Source of the DNA: Streptomyces tardus
GTDB taxonomy: Bacteria > Actinomycetota > Actinomycetes > Streptomycetales > Streptomycetaceae
Reading direction: 5' to 3'
Length of the DNA stretch: 64,000 bases
Assembly (NCBI RefSeq): GCF_018101125.2
Contig: NZ_JAELVF020000001.1
Span: 1,640,564-1,704,563 of the forward strand
Shown: piece after piece, positions 8,910 through 16,485 of the stretch
Layout: every line of letters starts with the position of its first letter
Numbering within the stretch: the stretch's first letter is position 1
Notes under the pieces: model-generated
Told to the model about the DNA's origin: nothing
The model's input: only the letters and a program-made list of their open reading frames with translations
Database searches by the model: none
Position numbers and translations under genes: made by a program

Positions 8910-9188
8910 TTCCCCTCGATCTGGCGAACGGACCACGAGAATCATGATGTGCAGCACGCCCTCGTCAGGGTTTCCTCAGAAACCCGTCCCCCCGTCGAGT
9001 GAAAAGTCCGTAAAGGCGCGACAACCTGCGAGCCGGTGGGGTAACAGGCGTCGGCTTTCGGTACGTCAAGGGCGCCCCCGTCGGGCGACTGCGCAACGGG
9101 CCACCCGTACGAGAGGTCGGGCGGGCTCGGTGAACCGGCATGCTCCGGTCGGCGCTCCGGACGACCGGACTACGGGTCGTCCGTTTCA

Positions 9189-9830
9189 TCAGGTGGGCCG
9201 CAGAACGAGGGTGAACTGCGGAAGCGCGGTGAGGAGCAGCACCGAACCCACCTCGATCCAGCGATACTTGGCGCGCACGATCGCGCTGGTCCTGATCAGA
9301 GAGGACAGCAGCGGACCGGCCGGGTCCCGCCCGACCCGTTGGAAAACAGGATTCAGCCGCTCGCAGTCCAGGTCCGGCCCGATGTGTTCGAAGTACTCGG
9401 GCGCGGCTTCGGTCCTTGGCCTTCTCTCACGACGACGCGGCGCGATCGCGAGCACGAAACAAACGACGGCCGACAGTGCGCTGACGACAGCCGTGCACCA
9501 CAGCAGGTCCGGCCACCAGTGGCTCGGAGCCTGCCTGCCGTCAGCACCGCCGGTGATGGTGACGAACACGCCGAGGATCGCTCCGGTGAAGCCGAGAAGC
9601 ACAGCGGCCTTGGTGTCCGCCCTGGTGAGCTCCGCGCTGTTGGCAGCCGCGAAGCGCTCCAGCACGGCGATGGTCTGCCGGCTCTGTTCAGCGCGGCGCG
9701 GAACCGCCGGACGGCGGCGGGAGGCCCTGCGTCGCAGCCGGACACGAGAGAGCGAGGACGGGCTCGGCCGCCCTGTGGGGATCCGGCGAAACCCTCTCAC
9801 CGGACCCCCACCCGTGCGTGTCCGCGTCAC
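9189..9830 (-). CDS. Pycsar effector (PycTM)-type membrane protein
   Basis: 213 residues from GTG 9830, whose start overlaps the stop of the preceding gene (GTGA). After a basic, probably disordered N-terminus, an amphipathic helix leads into ADTKAAVLLGFTGAILGVFV, the signature of the PycTM/DUF5706 family (ADTKAA..LLG before the first membrane helix). Membrane segments are at about residues 75-93, 109-130 and 191-210. In described Pycsar systems a pyrimidine cyclase makes cCMP or cUMP on phage infection and a TIR or TM effector responds by killing the cell; PycTM is thought to damage the membrane. Here it is the last gene of an operon that begins with a cyclase-like protein, which supports an effector role. 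Confidence 0.8.
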   Translation of the reverse strand: MTRTRTGGGPVRGFRRIPTGRPSPSSLSRVRLRRRASRRRPAVPRRAEQSRQTIAVLERFAAANSAELTRADTKAAVLLGFTGAILGVFVTITGGADGRQAPSHWWPDLLWCTAVVSALSAVVCFVLAIAPRRRERRPRTEAAPEYFEHIGPDLDCERLNPVFQRVGRDPAGPLLSSLIRTSAIVRAKYRWIEVGSVLLLTALPQFTLVLRPT

Positions 9831-10804
9831 GCCGGCTGCCCTTTGACCGTGCCGCCGGCCCAGCCGTTGACCCGGTTCCGTTCACTGTTCGTTCCCGAGC
9901 CCTGTTGTTCGGGCACCCGTCGGCCGAGGGAGCCGAGCCGGTCGCGCAGCAGTTCGCTGAGTTCCTTGCGTTCCTGCGACGTCAACGCGCCCAGCAGTCC
10001 GGCTACTTCGTCCTGCCAGCTGGTCTCTCCCCGGATCAGGTCGGCGTGGCCCACCGTCCAGTCGAGTACCTGGCTCACCTGCTCCGGATGACGGACCAGC
10101 CAGAGGGCCACGAGTGACACCGGGCCGTCCCACACTGCCTGCTTGCAGAACTCGTACTCCTCGCGACTCTTGTCCGTCCAGGAGTACGGCAGGCCGGCAG
10201 TGCTCGGCTCGCCCAGCATGAGTTCGCTGTCGTCCTCCCGGGCTGAGATGTCCGCCACCCGGTAGCTGAGGCCGCATTCCGGCAGCTCGTCCGGCGCAGC
10301 CAGGTTCTGCATCATCGCGGGCACGCCGAATGCCTGCCCGCTCGCGGCGTGCTCCCTCCAAAGGTGCCGGAGGCGTCTGCCGAGCGCTCGGCGCACCACG
10401 AGCCAGCCATGCGTGGTGTTCGAGCGCACAACCTGAACCGGGTCGTGGGCCCACCACAACACATGAACGTCCATCGACTCGGTCCCGTAGCGCGTCGGTA
10501 CTGCGACGGGGCGGGTCGCCGGCTGCTCGTCGAGTCGGACGTGGAACGCGGCGTCGTAGCCCCGCAACCGCATCCTGTCTGTGGCGGCGCCGACCGGCTC
10601 CGCCACAGCCTCGGTCGCTTCGAAAGCCACCGCTCGGGGCGCCGACCGGTGCCCCCGCCCGGGCCCCGCGAGGTGATGGACACCGGCAGAATCGCGCAGC
10701 ACCAGGGCACGGTCCTGTCGACCGGACCAGCGTTGCCGCAGAATTTCCCGCCACGGGGCGTGCACAGCACGGCTGTAGAGAGGCTTGGTGGTCTCAGTGG
10801 TCAT
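9827..10804 (-). CDS. Uncharacterised protein of the Pycsar-like operon
   Basis: 325 residues from ATG 10804, preceded by GGAGGA. The start lies 11 bases inside the end of the NTPase gene and the stop overlaps the start of the PycTM gene, so translation is probably coupled on both sides. The middle has a beta-rich stretch (YDAAFHVRLDEQPATRPVAVPTRYGTESMDVHVLWWAHDPVQVVRSNTTHGWLVVRRALGRRLRHL) whose strand-helix pattern hints at an SPFH/band-7-like region, but I cannot confirm this. No signal peptide, membrane helix or catalytic motif is visible. The 3' half is helical. It may bridge the NTPase and the membrane effector, or be a regulator or second effector. Confidence 0.65.
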   Translation of the reverse strand: MTTETTKPLYSRAVHAPWREILRQRWSGRQDRALVLRDSAGVHHLAGPGRGHRSAPRAVAFEATEAVAEPVGAATDRMRLRGYDAAFHVRLDEQPATRPVAVPTRYGTESMDVHVLWWAHDPVQVVRSNTTHGWLVVRRALGRRLRHLWREHAASGQAFGVPAMMQNLAAPDELPECGLSYRVADISAREDDSELMLGEPSTAGLPYSWTDKSREEYEFCKQAVWDGPVSLVALWLVRHPEQVSQVLDWTVGHADLIRGETSWQDEVAGLLGALTSQERKELSELLRDRLGSLGRRVPEQQGSGTNSERNRVNGWAGGTVKGQPA

Positions 10805-12983
10805 GCGGTCCTCCGTGGGGAGTTGCGGAGCCGTGCTCCGGCGACTCGCCGTTTCGCCAACGGTCCAGCGCGTGGCGTGCGATGTGTCGGCCGGCCAACT
10901 CCTCGGCGTCGTACCGATCGATCTCGACGAACAACCGCAGCTCGCCGCGGGCCATGCCTTGGGCGAGCGCGGTGAGCAGGGTCTCGACGGCTGTCGTCTG
11001 CTGCTCGTACCCGTAGGCCATACGGCACCAGTTGAGCAGCGCGGATCGGGTGGCCTCGAAATGCTCGTCGTCATTGAGTACACGGTGGACCAGTTCAATG
11101 ATCTTCTCGGTGAATTCGCTGACGCCGACCAGCTGTTCCTGTAGCCACGCGGGCTCCCACAAGAGCTGAGGAAAGGTCCAGAGCGCCAGCTCCGCTTCAC
11201 GGCCGCCGGTGTCGACCCACTCAGCGAGACGGCGCACGACAGTTGGCTGGCGCCCGGCTCCGGACAGCGCGCACAGCGAACCTCGAACCTTCACGCCGAC
11301 GGCAGCCTCCTCACCGTCGCGTCCGCGATAGGCGGACCTCAACAGGCGGATTGCCCGATCCGGGCGGGAAGCCCCGAAATCGGTGCCGCAGACATGAGCG
11401 ACCGTGGAACGCAGCTGAGGGCCGGCACTGTAACTCCACCCACGGAGGCGATGCTTGACCTCGCTCGCAAGAATCGGGTCCGCTGCCGCCATGCTCAACG
11501 CGTACGCGGCAATGGCACGGGTGGTGGCGCTGTCGGAGTTGGCCAGCTTGCTGATGTGGCTGAGCGCTCTTCGGCCGCCTCCCCAACCGGCGGCCATGCC
11601 CAGGACCCGGCCGGCCGGCTCCGCCAGCTCGCGCTCGTTGCCGGAGACCCTGCCCATCCAGTCCGCCAGCAGACTCGACAGATGACCGTACTGTCGCCAC
11701 ACATGGCGCAGCACCTCCTCAGCCTGCCGGTGCCGGGTGAACCGCACAGGCTCCACGCTGTAGAGGTATCCGGAGGCGGTACGGATCTCCGTGGGCGCAC
11801 AGTCTGCTCGCACCATCCGCAACAGCTCGTCGAGCGAACGGCGCAGGAGGAACTTCGGGTTGGGCCTCGGCCCGCTCGTGGCCGGGCCGCGCTCGCCGTC
11901 GCTGCTCCCACTCTCCGGAAGCAGCGAGTCCAGGCTGCCGTCTGCCAGGAGAAGAAGGCGTTCCGCCTCCTCCTGAACGATGCGGTGGTCGAGCCCTTCG
12001 AAGACACACGCTGCCAGGAGGAAGGCAAGTCCGTCGGAGTCGTCCCGGAGTTGCTTGATCAGTTCCGGCGCTTCACCGGCCGCGAGGAAGCTCAGCCGGT
12101 CGCGGAGATCAGTGAAGCCCGGCCCCGTGTCGCCTGCTCGGCTGACCGCCTCGACCAGCTCCACGACCTGCGAGGGAACCAGGTCCGGAGCCAGCAACTC
12201 GTCCAGCATGCCCGGCTCGAGCCGCGCCAGCAGTCGGTCACGTTCGGCGGGATTCGGCACGGCGGATCGCAGGCGCGCGTCGAACACGGCTCCGGGCTGC
12301 GGTGGCCTGCACCGCACGGGGGTGATGTGGAGTTCCCGCGAGAGGGTGCGCGCCAACTCGGGGTCGTCGGGGAGCAGGATCACCATGCGCGCGTGCACTT
12401 CGGTCAGCCGGTCGAGCAAGTTGGCTATCACCGGAGAGGTGAGAGGGCGCTTGGCCAAGAGGCCGTACACGAGATAGCCGCGCGCCTCGGCCTGGGTGGG
12501 CCGCCACGAAGGCAGGTCCACATCGCTGTCGAGTGCGCGCAGGTCCATACTGCCGCTGCTGTGTTGAAACAACAGATTCAGCGCAGCCGTTCGGCGACCG
12601 GTGCCGGGGCTCCCGGCCAAGAACAGAAGGCCGGTGTCGAGTTCTTTCAGCGCGGCGGGAAACCAGTCGGGTTCCGCGAAGCCTGCTTTGGCCTCAAGAA
12701 TCTCCTGGGCGGGGATGGAGCCCTCGTGTGCCTCCACACGTCGGCCTCCCGCGTTGCCCGCAGCTCCGATGTTCTGCGCGTTCTGGTCTCCGTACACGGA
12801 ACCGGTGTTGAGGTTCGCATACGGGGCGTTCACGTACTGGACGAAGGGCATGCCTGCGGCGCCCGCGAAACCGCCGACGTCCTCGGCCTCGGCTTCTTCC
12901 TCGTCATCCGGGTGTTCGGACTCTGCCCGGGGTGGCTCGCCGTCCTCGGGTGTCGTACCGGCTGAGAGTTCCTTCGCGCTCAC
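10794..12983 (-). CDS. Large NTPase-like protein with N-terminal GDQN motif
   Basis: 729 residues from GTG 12983, which overlaps the cyclase stop (GTGA). The first 40 residues are acidic. Residues 57-72 read ANLNTGSVYGDQNAQN, resembling RHIM-like or bacterial amyloid-signalling motifs. A Walker-A-like loop follows at about 124-132 (GSPGTGRRT) with the invariant Lys replaced by Arg, and a candidate Walker B (MVILLPDD) near 193. The C-terminal ~400 residues are helical and repeat-like, as in the sensor part of STAND or NLR-type ATPases. The family is not identified. The operon position between cyclase and effectors suggests a sensor or signal integrator; the degenerate P-loop suggests nucleotide binding may matter more than hydrolysis. 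Confidence 0.7.
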   Translation of the reverse strand: MSAKELSAGTTPEDGEPPRAESEHPDDEEEAEAEDVGGFAGAAGMPFVQYVNAPYANLNTGSVYGDQNAQNIGAAGNAGGRRVEAHEGSIPAQEILEAKAGFAEPDWFPAALKELDTGLLFLAGSPGTGRRTAALNLLFQHSSGSMDLRALDSDVDLPSWRPTQAEARGYLVYGLLAKRPLTSPVIANLLDRLTEVHARMVILLPDDPELARTLSRELHITPVRCRPPQPGAVFDARLRSAVPNPAERDRLLARLEPGMLDELLAPDLVPSQVVELVEAVSRAGDTGPGFTDLRDRLSFLAAGEAPELIKQLRDDSDGLAFLLAACVFEGLDHRIVQEEAERLLLLADGSLDSLLPESGSSDGERGPATSGPRPNPKFLLRRSLDELLRMVRADCAPTEIRTASGYLYSVEPVRFTRHRQAEEVLRHVWRQYGHLSSLLADWMGRVSGNERELAEPAGRVLGMAAGWGGGRRALSHISKLANSDSATTRAIAAYALSMAAADPILASEVKHRLRGWSYSAGPQLRSTVAHVCGTDFGASRPDRAIRLLRSAYRGRDGEEAAVGVKVRGSLCALSGAGRQPTVVRRLAEWVDTGGREAELALWTFPQLLWEPAWLQEQLVGVSEFTEKIIELVHRVLNDDEHFEATRSALLNWCRMAYGYEQQTTAVETLLTALAQGMARGELRLFVEIDRYDAEELAGRHIARHALDRWRNGESPEHGSATPHGGPHDH

Positions 12984-13927
12984 CGGCGGCCCTCGTTCTT
13001 GTCGCCATGGACGACGTCACCCAGATTCCCGTGGACGGTGCCGGCTTTGCTTCCGCCGACGTAGTCGCCGTTCACGTCGATGTTGCTGACGCTCTGATCG
13101 CCGTGCACTGTCCCCTGGTTGACGTTGCCCCGGGAAGCGCTGATCCTCACCGACCGATGCCCGGACCTGCGCTGCGGCGTTCGCCTCTCGTCCCGGTCGG
13201 TCTGTCGCTGCGCTCCCTCGTCCTCGACCACCTGGTCGCCCAGAATGTGGCGGTCGTAGAGGTTGCCCGAAGGTGCGGGCACGTAGAGCCACGCCTGCTG
13301 GGCGAACTGCTTGCCGTCGACCCTCGCCGGCACCTCGATGAAGTGGTCGGGGTGCCGGCCGGTGTACCCACCGGCCACCGCGTCCTGGTAGCAGCGGTCG
13401 GAGAGGATCGCGGCGACGTGGGTAATGCTCTCGTTGGAAGCCGCCAGCATCGCTTTGACCGGGCGCGAGTCGAGCAGCCGATGGGTGTCGTTGCGCGGTG
13501 TGCCGTTGCCGTCGTACTCCCCTCCCGCATCGGGCAGCGGTCCGATGTGAAGGCTCACCCGGAGTCGGATGCGTACGGCCCAGGTGGAGTGCACGGTGAA
13601 CTCAGTGAGCACTTCCTGGAGGGTGTGCAGCCAGGGGTGGATCACGAACGGCATCCACGCCGGATCGAACCCGAAGACATACCCGTCGCCCGTGGACGAG
13701 GGAAATCTCTGCTGCTTCCAGACCTCCGAGATGCCGGCGCGCTCGAAAGCCAGCTGCAGCAACTGCGGAATGGTCTCGCTGATACGTCCGTGCTCGCTGG
13801 CCGGATAACCGGTGAAGTCCTTCGCGTCCACGGCCACGATCCCCCGGTACGGCGGGAGGTGCTGACTCCGGGTGTGGGACACGGTGGGGGTTTCGGACAG
13901 AGACGGCGGCTGGTGCGACTGCGACAT
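12980..13927 (-). CDS. Class III nucleotide-cyclase-like protein (Pycsar cyclase candidate)
   Basis: 315 residues from ATG 13927. Residues 28-200 resemble a class III cyclase domain: VAVDAKDFTGYP (about 31-42) supplies the first metal-binding aspartate, and SSTGDGYVFGF (about 78-87) matches the second metal site (usually GDxxxAxF). The rest of the fold (IRLRVSLHIGPLP) is also visible. A short disordered linker leads to a tail, about 268-312, rich in GTVHGDQ, GTVHGN and VVHGDKN repeats that match a motif in the next protein. Class III cyclases in operons with a PycTM effector make cCMP or cUMP; the base specificity of this one cannot be read from sequence. It is the first gene of a coupled operon, downstream of a CRP-type palindrome. 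Confidence 0.75.
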   Translation of the reverse strand: MSQSHQPPSLSETPTVSHTRSQHLPPYRGIVAVDAKDFTGYPASEHGRISETIPQLLQLAFERAGISEVWKQQRFPSSTGDGYVFGFDPAWMPFVIHPWLHTLQEVLTEFTVHSTWAVRIRLRVSLHIGPLPDAGGEYDGNGTPRNDTHRLLDSRPVKAMLAASNESITHVAAILSDRCYQDAVAGGYTGRHPDHFIEVPARVDGKQFAQQAWLYVPAPSGNLYDRHILGDQVVEDEGAQRQTDRDERRTPQRRSGHRSVRISASRGNVNQGTVHGDQSVSNIDVNGDYVGGSKAGTVHGNLGDVVHGDKNEGRR

Positions 13928-14013
13928 CGGGACTCCTTCACTTCCCTACGGGCTTGTTTCAACGAGCTTCGCGGGACGCGGTGTCACGTTGTGCTCACTC
14001 GGTGCAGAAGAAC

Positions 14014-14029
14014 AGTGACGACCGTCACA
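14014..14029. promoter_or_regulatory. CRP-type palindromic site before the cyclase operon
   Basis: AGTGACGACCGTCACA; on the minus strand TGTGA-CGGTCG-TCACT, matching the CRP consensus TGTGA-N6-TCACA at nine of ten positions. It lies 87 bases upstream of the cyclase start, in the gap after the adjacent Crp-family gene, so it is the natural candidate operator for that regulator. Confidence 0.65.
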
Positions 14030-14061
14030 CCACCGGGAACCACGGCTTGAGAGTGCCGACC

Positions 14062-14748
14062 TCACCCGTCGAGCTTCACGGCCGCTCGTCGCAACGCGGG
14101 CAGATCGTCGATGAAGACACGCATCCGTCCGGTCCGTACGTGATCGAGCTCGGACAGACACGCGGTGACCGTGTTGCGCGACACCCGCAGATGCTGCGCC
14201 AGCTCCTCTCGTGTCAGGGCCAGCTCCAGGCGCTGTCCGGGCGCAGTGGCCGAACGACCCGAGATGTCGGCCAGACTCACCAGAGAGGCAGCGAGCCGGG
14301 CCGCGGGATCACCACCGCCGCGGGCGCGGTCGGACTCCCGCAGCCTGGCGAGCGCGTAACGCACCAGCACCGGAAACAGATCGCGCTCCGTGACGAACCG
14401 CAGGAAGTCCTTCTTGCTCAGCACGGCGACCGAGCAGTGCGAGATCGCCTCGATACTGGCCGAACGCACATCGTCGTCCAACACCGCTACTTCGCCCAGC
14501 AGCTCGCCGGGGCCTCGGAACGCCAGGAGCGCGAGATCGCCGCTCTGCTCCCGCCGGGTCACCTTGACCACTCCCGCGCACAGCGCGAGCACATGTGTAC
14601 CGGGGTCGCCCTGTCGCAGCAGGGTGTCGCCAACGGAGTGTCGCCGAGGATACGACTGCTCCAACAGATCGCTCCAGACCTCGTCGCCCACGAGGCGACG
14701 CAGCGTCGGGCTCGCCTGCTCCGGCACTCCAGCTGACACATCGCTCAT
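14062..14748 (-). CDS. Crp/Fnr-family transcriptional regulator
   Basis: 228 residues from ATG 14748. The N-terminal cyclic-nucleotide-binding domain (about 25-120) keeps the phosphate-binding cassette GELLGEVAVLDDDVRSAS (about 81-98), with the Glu and Arg that contact the cyclic phosphate in CRP-type proteins. A dimer helix and a C-terminal HTH_Crp domain (LTREELAQHLRVSRNTVTACLSEL, about 178-201) follow. No FNR-type cysteine cluster is seen. It is transcribed in the same direction as the cyclase operon and separated from it by 134 bases that hold a CRP-type palindrome. It may sense the operon's own cyclic nucleotide or host cAMP. Confidence 0.9.
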   Translation of the reverse strand: MSDVSAGVPEQASPTLRRLVGDEVWSDLLEQSYPRRHSVGDTLLRQGDPGTHVLALCAGVVKVTRREQSGDLALLAFRGPGELLGEVAVLDDDVRSASIEAISHCSVAVLSKKDFLRFVTERDLFPVLVRYALARLRESDRARGGGDPAARLAASLVSLADISGRSATAPGQRLELALTREELAQHLRVSRNTVTACLSELDHVRTGRMRVFIDDLPALRRAAVKLDG

Positions 14749-14850
14749 GCGGCGACCCTAGGAGGAGCAACAGCGTCTGAACAGAAGGCAGTTGCACGAT
14801 CCGTCGCTCCCCACTGACTCTCTGTTGCCCTGCCGAAGGACATGCCCACT

Positions 14851-15063
14851 CGCCCTCACCCGCGGTTCGCGACCTCCACGACGTACGCGACCCGCTCGCC
14901 GCACTCGACGCCCGACTGGACGCCATCGCCCACCGCTCCCTCACCCTCCTCCGCGCCGGCGCGGAGGAGGGTGAGGGAGCGGTGGGCGATGGCGTCCAGT
15001 CGGGCGTCGAGTGCGGCGAGCGGGTCGCGTACGTCGTGGAGGTCGCGAACCGCGGTGAGGGCG
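14851..15063. repeat. Long fold-back inverted repeat (arms about 107 bp)
   Basis: The arms 14851-14957 and 14958-15063 are reverse complements apart from one extra C in the left arm (CACCC against CACC near 14860). There is no loop: the centre is CGCGCCGGCGCG. One arm is the 3' part of the merR coding sequence and the other is its mirror copy, so the gene has been folded back on itself. Confidence 0.9.
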
Positions 15064-15743
15064 CGACGTACGTCCGGGACCCGGTAGCCACCGGCGCGCA
15101 GGGCCGCGGTGATACGGGCCTCCCGGATCGCGGGCAGGTGGTAGCGGCGGGCGCTGCCGGCGCGAGTGGCGATCCGTTGCGGCGCGACCAGTCCTGCCGA
15201 CTCCCAGAAGCGGAGCGTGGATGGCCTGACCCCGAGCGCCTGCGACAGCTCCGTGATGGTCATGGAGTCGTCTCCGCCGTGCGCGGGGTCGGTGTCGTGC
15301 GCGGGGCCGGTCTCGTGCGCGGGGTCGGTGTCGTGCGCGGGGTCGGTGTCGGCTGCGGGGTCGGTGTCGTCCGCTCGTTCGGCGTTGATGGTCTCCAGGG
15401 CGCGGCGGGCCGCGAGAGCCTGCTCGCGTTCTTCGTTGAGCCCGGTGTGGAACGCGCAGAGCAACGCGGCGCCCCGGTCGTACGGCAGGTCGCGGAGCCG
15501 GCGCATCGCCGTCCGGGCCACGACAGGGCCGACCGCCAGGGCAAGAGCACGGTACGCGTGGAGGGTTTTCAGGTGTACGACAGCGAAGTGCCGGTAGCCG
15601 TTCTCCGCACGGGGTGCGGCGGGGAGCACGCCGCACGCCTCCAGGTTTCGCACCTGCTGCACCGAGTAGCCGGAGGCGGCGGCCACGGCCGACGTGCTCA
15701 TCCACTTCCTCGGTGCTGCCGGCTCGGCGTCCGGTCGGTTCAT
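14856..15743 (-). CDS. MerR-family regulator with two MerR HTH domains, 3' end altered
   Basis: ATG 15743 is preceded by GGAGGG. The first MerR-type winged helix is at about residues 15-85 (STSAVAAASGYSVQQVRNLEACGVLP..NGYRHF), followed by a helical segment. A tandem DTDPAH repeat (complement of about 15285-15375) forms a linker to a second MerR HTH (MTITELSQALGVRPSTLRFWESAGLVAPQR). The native protein probably ended shortly after RSLTLLRAGAEE. The last ~35 codons are the antisense of its own 3' region, created by the fold-back repeat, so the C-terminus is not native. It is divergent from a DUF6194 gene, with a dyad between them that fits a MerR operator. Confidence 0.75.
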   Translation of the reverse strand: MNRPDAEPAAPRKWMSTSAVAAASGYSVQQVRNLEACGVLPAAPRAENGYRHFAVVHLKTLHAYRALALAVGPVVARTAMRRLRDLPYDRGAALLCAFHTGLNEEREQALAARRALETINAERADDTDPAADTDPAHDTDPAHETGPAHDTDPAHGGDDSMTITELSQALGVRPSTLRFWESAGLVAPQRIATRAGSARRYHLPAIREARITAALRAGGYRVPDVRRALTAVRDLHDVRDPLAALDARLDAIAHRSLTLLRAGAEEGEGAVGDGVQSGVECGERVAYVVEVANRG

Positions 15744-15761
15744 CCAACCCTCCACAGGCAC

Positions 15762-15779
15762 TTCAAGTCCACGCTTGAA
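15762..15779. promoter_or_regulatory. MerR-type operator dyad between merR and DUF6194 gene
   Basis: TTCAAG-TCCACG-CTTGAA is a perfect six-base dyad with a six-base spacer. It ends three bases before the DUF6194 ATG at 15782, leaving no room for a Shine-Dalgarno, so that transcript is probably leaderless and the dyad lies in its core promoter. Confidence 0.55.
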
Positions 15780-15781
15780 CC

Positions 15782-16249
15782 ATGAGCATGGACCGAATCC
15801 TCGAAAGTGTCCGCACGTTTCCCGGAGTTCTGGAACTCGCTCCCGTGGCGGGCGACGGGTATCCCGAGATCGCGCTGGGCGACCACTTCTTCTACTGGGC
15901 GCCGGACGGCCGCGTCCCGCAGCGCGAACAGTCGTACGCGACCGTCGTCACCAAGAACCTTCCCGGTGACACCACCAACGACCTCGACCTCGCCGACCGG
16001 CGACGGCTGAACATCCACGTCGGCGCCGAGCTGTTCACGGAACTCACCGGCGAGAGTCCGCGCACCGACGCGGCGCCCGCGCACTTCACCGCCACCGATG
16101 TCGTCTTCGCGCACCCGGTGTACCGGGCGCAGGGGTGGGTGTCGATCGTCAACCCCGGGGCGCGCACGTACGAGTCGGCGCTGACCCTGCTGCGCACGGC
16201 GCACGATGCCGCGCGGCGTCGAGCGGAACGCAGGGGCACAGGCCGGTAG
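15782..16249 (+). CDS. DUF6194-family protein
   Basis: 155 residues; the start is ATG 15782 or the in-frame ATG 15788. The pattern GDGYPEIALGDHFFYWAPDGRVP..ATVVTKNLPGDTTNDLD..R.NIHVG.ELFTELTG..VFAHPVYRAQGWVSIVNPGART matches DUF6194, a Streptomyces-type family of small soluble proteins of unknown function. No membrane segment or catalytic motif is seen. It is divergently paired with the tandem MerR regulator, so it is probably that regulator's target. Confidence 0.8.
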   Translation: MSMDRILESVRTFPGVLELAPVAGDGYPEIALGDHFFYWAPDGRVPQREQSYATVVTKNLPGDTTNDLDLADRRRLNIHVGAELFTELTGESPRTDAAPAHFTATDVVFAHPVYRAQGWVSIVNPGARTYESALTLLRTAHDAARRRAERRGTGR

Positions 16250-16485
16250 TTCGCACGACGACACGGGCCGGGGGCGAGCGGGACGAGAGGCATCAACGGC
16301 CCGCGAGGCGGCGGGGGTTGCACCTCGCCGGGCCGAGTGGCCGCCGGCACGAGCGTCACCGGCGGCACGAGCCGGCGTCTTCTCGCGCGCTCAGCCGCGC
16401 ACCGGGCCACCCGCGTACGGTCGCGCCGCCGGCCGCGCTCTCCCCCGACCGACCGGCCGCGCTACCGGTGTCGCCGGTCGGGTGT

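Noticed and set aside
14851..15063. Origin or telomere-like palindrome
   Set aside because: One arm is clearly merR coding sequence and the other its mirror copy; a duplication explains the structure without a replication role.
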